The translations under genes were made by a program, and so were the position numbers. Positions 63,213 through 64,000 of a stretch of DNA of 64,000 nucleotides are shown here, piece by piece; position 1 is the stretch's first letter, and every line of letters begins with the position of its first letter. This stretch comes from Branchiostoma floridae. Its lineage: Eukaryota > Chordata > Leptocardii > Amphioxiformes > Branchiostomatidae. Location of the stretch: positions 8,480,449 through 8,544,448 of the forward strand of contig NC_049990.1 in assembly GCF_000003815.2 (NCBI RefSeq), read 5' to 3'. A model generated the notes under the pieces. It was not told where the DNA came from. It ran no database searches and saw only the letters and a list, made by a program, of their open reading frames with translations.

Positions 63213-64000
63213 GTAAGGGGCGTTTTTCTGTGTTGTCATTTTTGGCAGTGGTTGTTTCGTAAAAGGTGTCGGCCATTTTGTGTTGCGTTTGTGTTATCGC
63301 CAAAGATTTCGACTTTTAATCTGAGTTTCAGTTCTGGCCGACCTGACACCTATTATCTTGATATTCGACGTCTTTAATAAGACGTGACATGGCTATTCAA
63401 ACCTTCTAGTGATCTGTAAAGTAGTGCTGATTTGATTTGTGAAGAGGAAAACCCCCAAAGCTGTGTAAACCAAGAAAAATGATGTCGTGACCGCCACTTC
63501 TTCCCTGTTGGCAAGGATCCAACAAAATTTAAGCGTTACGAAACAGAAGAAATCCTCTGTGTCAAGGAAATGCTGCAGAATCCTTCAACTGTCATCTTAC
63601 ATAAGTTACATCTACGTGCTTTCTTTAAGAACACGTACCTTTAGTTATGTAAACAACCCATGTCGCAACGTCTTAGACCTCTTTGGTGTGTTAAAAAAGG
63701 GCACATGTGACGTTAAAGACATCATAGTACTCTTACTTTTTTTTTATTTCCTCATCTTCTTCGCCTTTTAAAGCATCAGAATGTAAACTAGTCATGTGGG
63801 GTGAGGAAAAGTTTAGTAAGTAAGGGTTAGCTAGTCAAGCATAGATTTGTAGAACTCAGAGTCAGAGTCAGATTCTGAGTGACAGTCAGAAGTTCTGAAC
63901 ACCTGAGCTCAATGGCCACTGTCTCAGAAAACTGCAAAACCTTCTTACATTGTGAATAATCTTTACATAGAAAATGAAGTTCCCTTTCTCTAACTAGTTT
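63213..64000 (+). other. first intron of the gene starting at 63144
   Basis: No second exon is seen up to the window edge. The sequence is unremarkable except for a short repeated 'cagagtcagagtcagattc' near 63859. Confidence 0.5.

Overview
The window is animal nuclear DNA, most likely from a cephalochordate (amphioxus, Branchiostoma). It contains long introns with GT-AG boundaries, N-filled assembly gaps, many short inverted-repeat elements, and minisatellites that overlap intron-exon junctions. Its proteins are close to vertebrate orthologues. The species call is inference. The exon calls come directly from splice sites, reading phase and protein similarity.

Layout. From 1 to about 24.7 kb there is no gene I can support: three N gaps, a poor-quality left edge, a tandem repeat at 1.3-1.6 kb, MITE-like elements and a CpG-rich patch near 7.3-7.9 kb. 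From 24.7 to 48.3 kb lies a complete 13-coding-exon TBL1X/TBL1XR1 gene on the + strand (501 residues; LisH, F-box-like region, WD40 propeller), with a 9-kb first coding intron. Its probable long 3' UTR runs towards 51.7 kb. A five-exon MRNIP (C5orf45-type) gene lies on the - strand (56111 down to 53272, 473 residues). A seven-exon PTER gene (phosphotriesterase-related amidohydrolase, 352 residues) lies on the + strand at 56920-61266. A CCDC160-like coiled-coil gene lies on the - strand (62620 down to 61683), with a one-base frame break in a G-run. The first coding exon of an unrecognised + strand gene is at 63144-63212 and runs off the window.

The genes alternate in strand, giving two tail-to-tail pairs (TBL1XR1/MRNIP and PTER/CCDC160-like) and two head-to-head pairs sharing short upstream regions (MRNIP/PTER, about 0.8 kb; CCDC160-like/unknown, about 0.5 kb). 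No shared pathway is evident. TBL1XR1 is a nuclear corepressor-exchange factor, MRNIP a DNA double-strand-break response factor, and PTER a metabolic hydrolase.

The most interesting signals concern splicing. (1) Exon 5 of TBL1XR1 is preceded by two exact-period (151 bp) copies of its own 3' splice site and exon start. (2) The last third of exon 5 recurs 0.7 kb downstream as a 60-nt phase 0-0 exon candidate with 11 synonymous and only one amino-acid-changing codon difference over 18 codons, which points to selection on the encoded peptide. (3) PTER independently carries an array of copies of the 3' splice site and start of its exon 5. (4) The exon 10 donor of TBL1XR1 is also duplicated. Together these suggest a recurrent process that copies intron-exon junctions in tandem.
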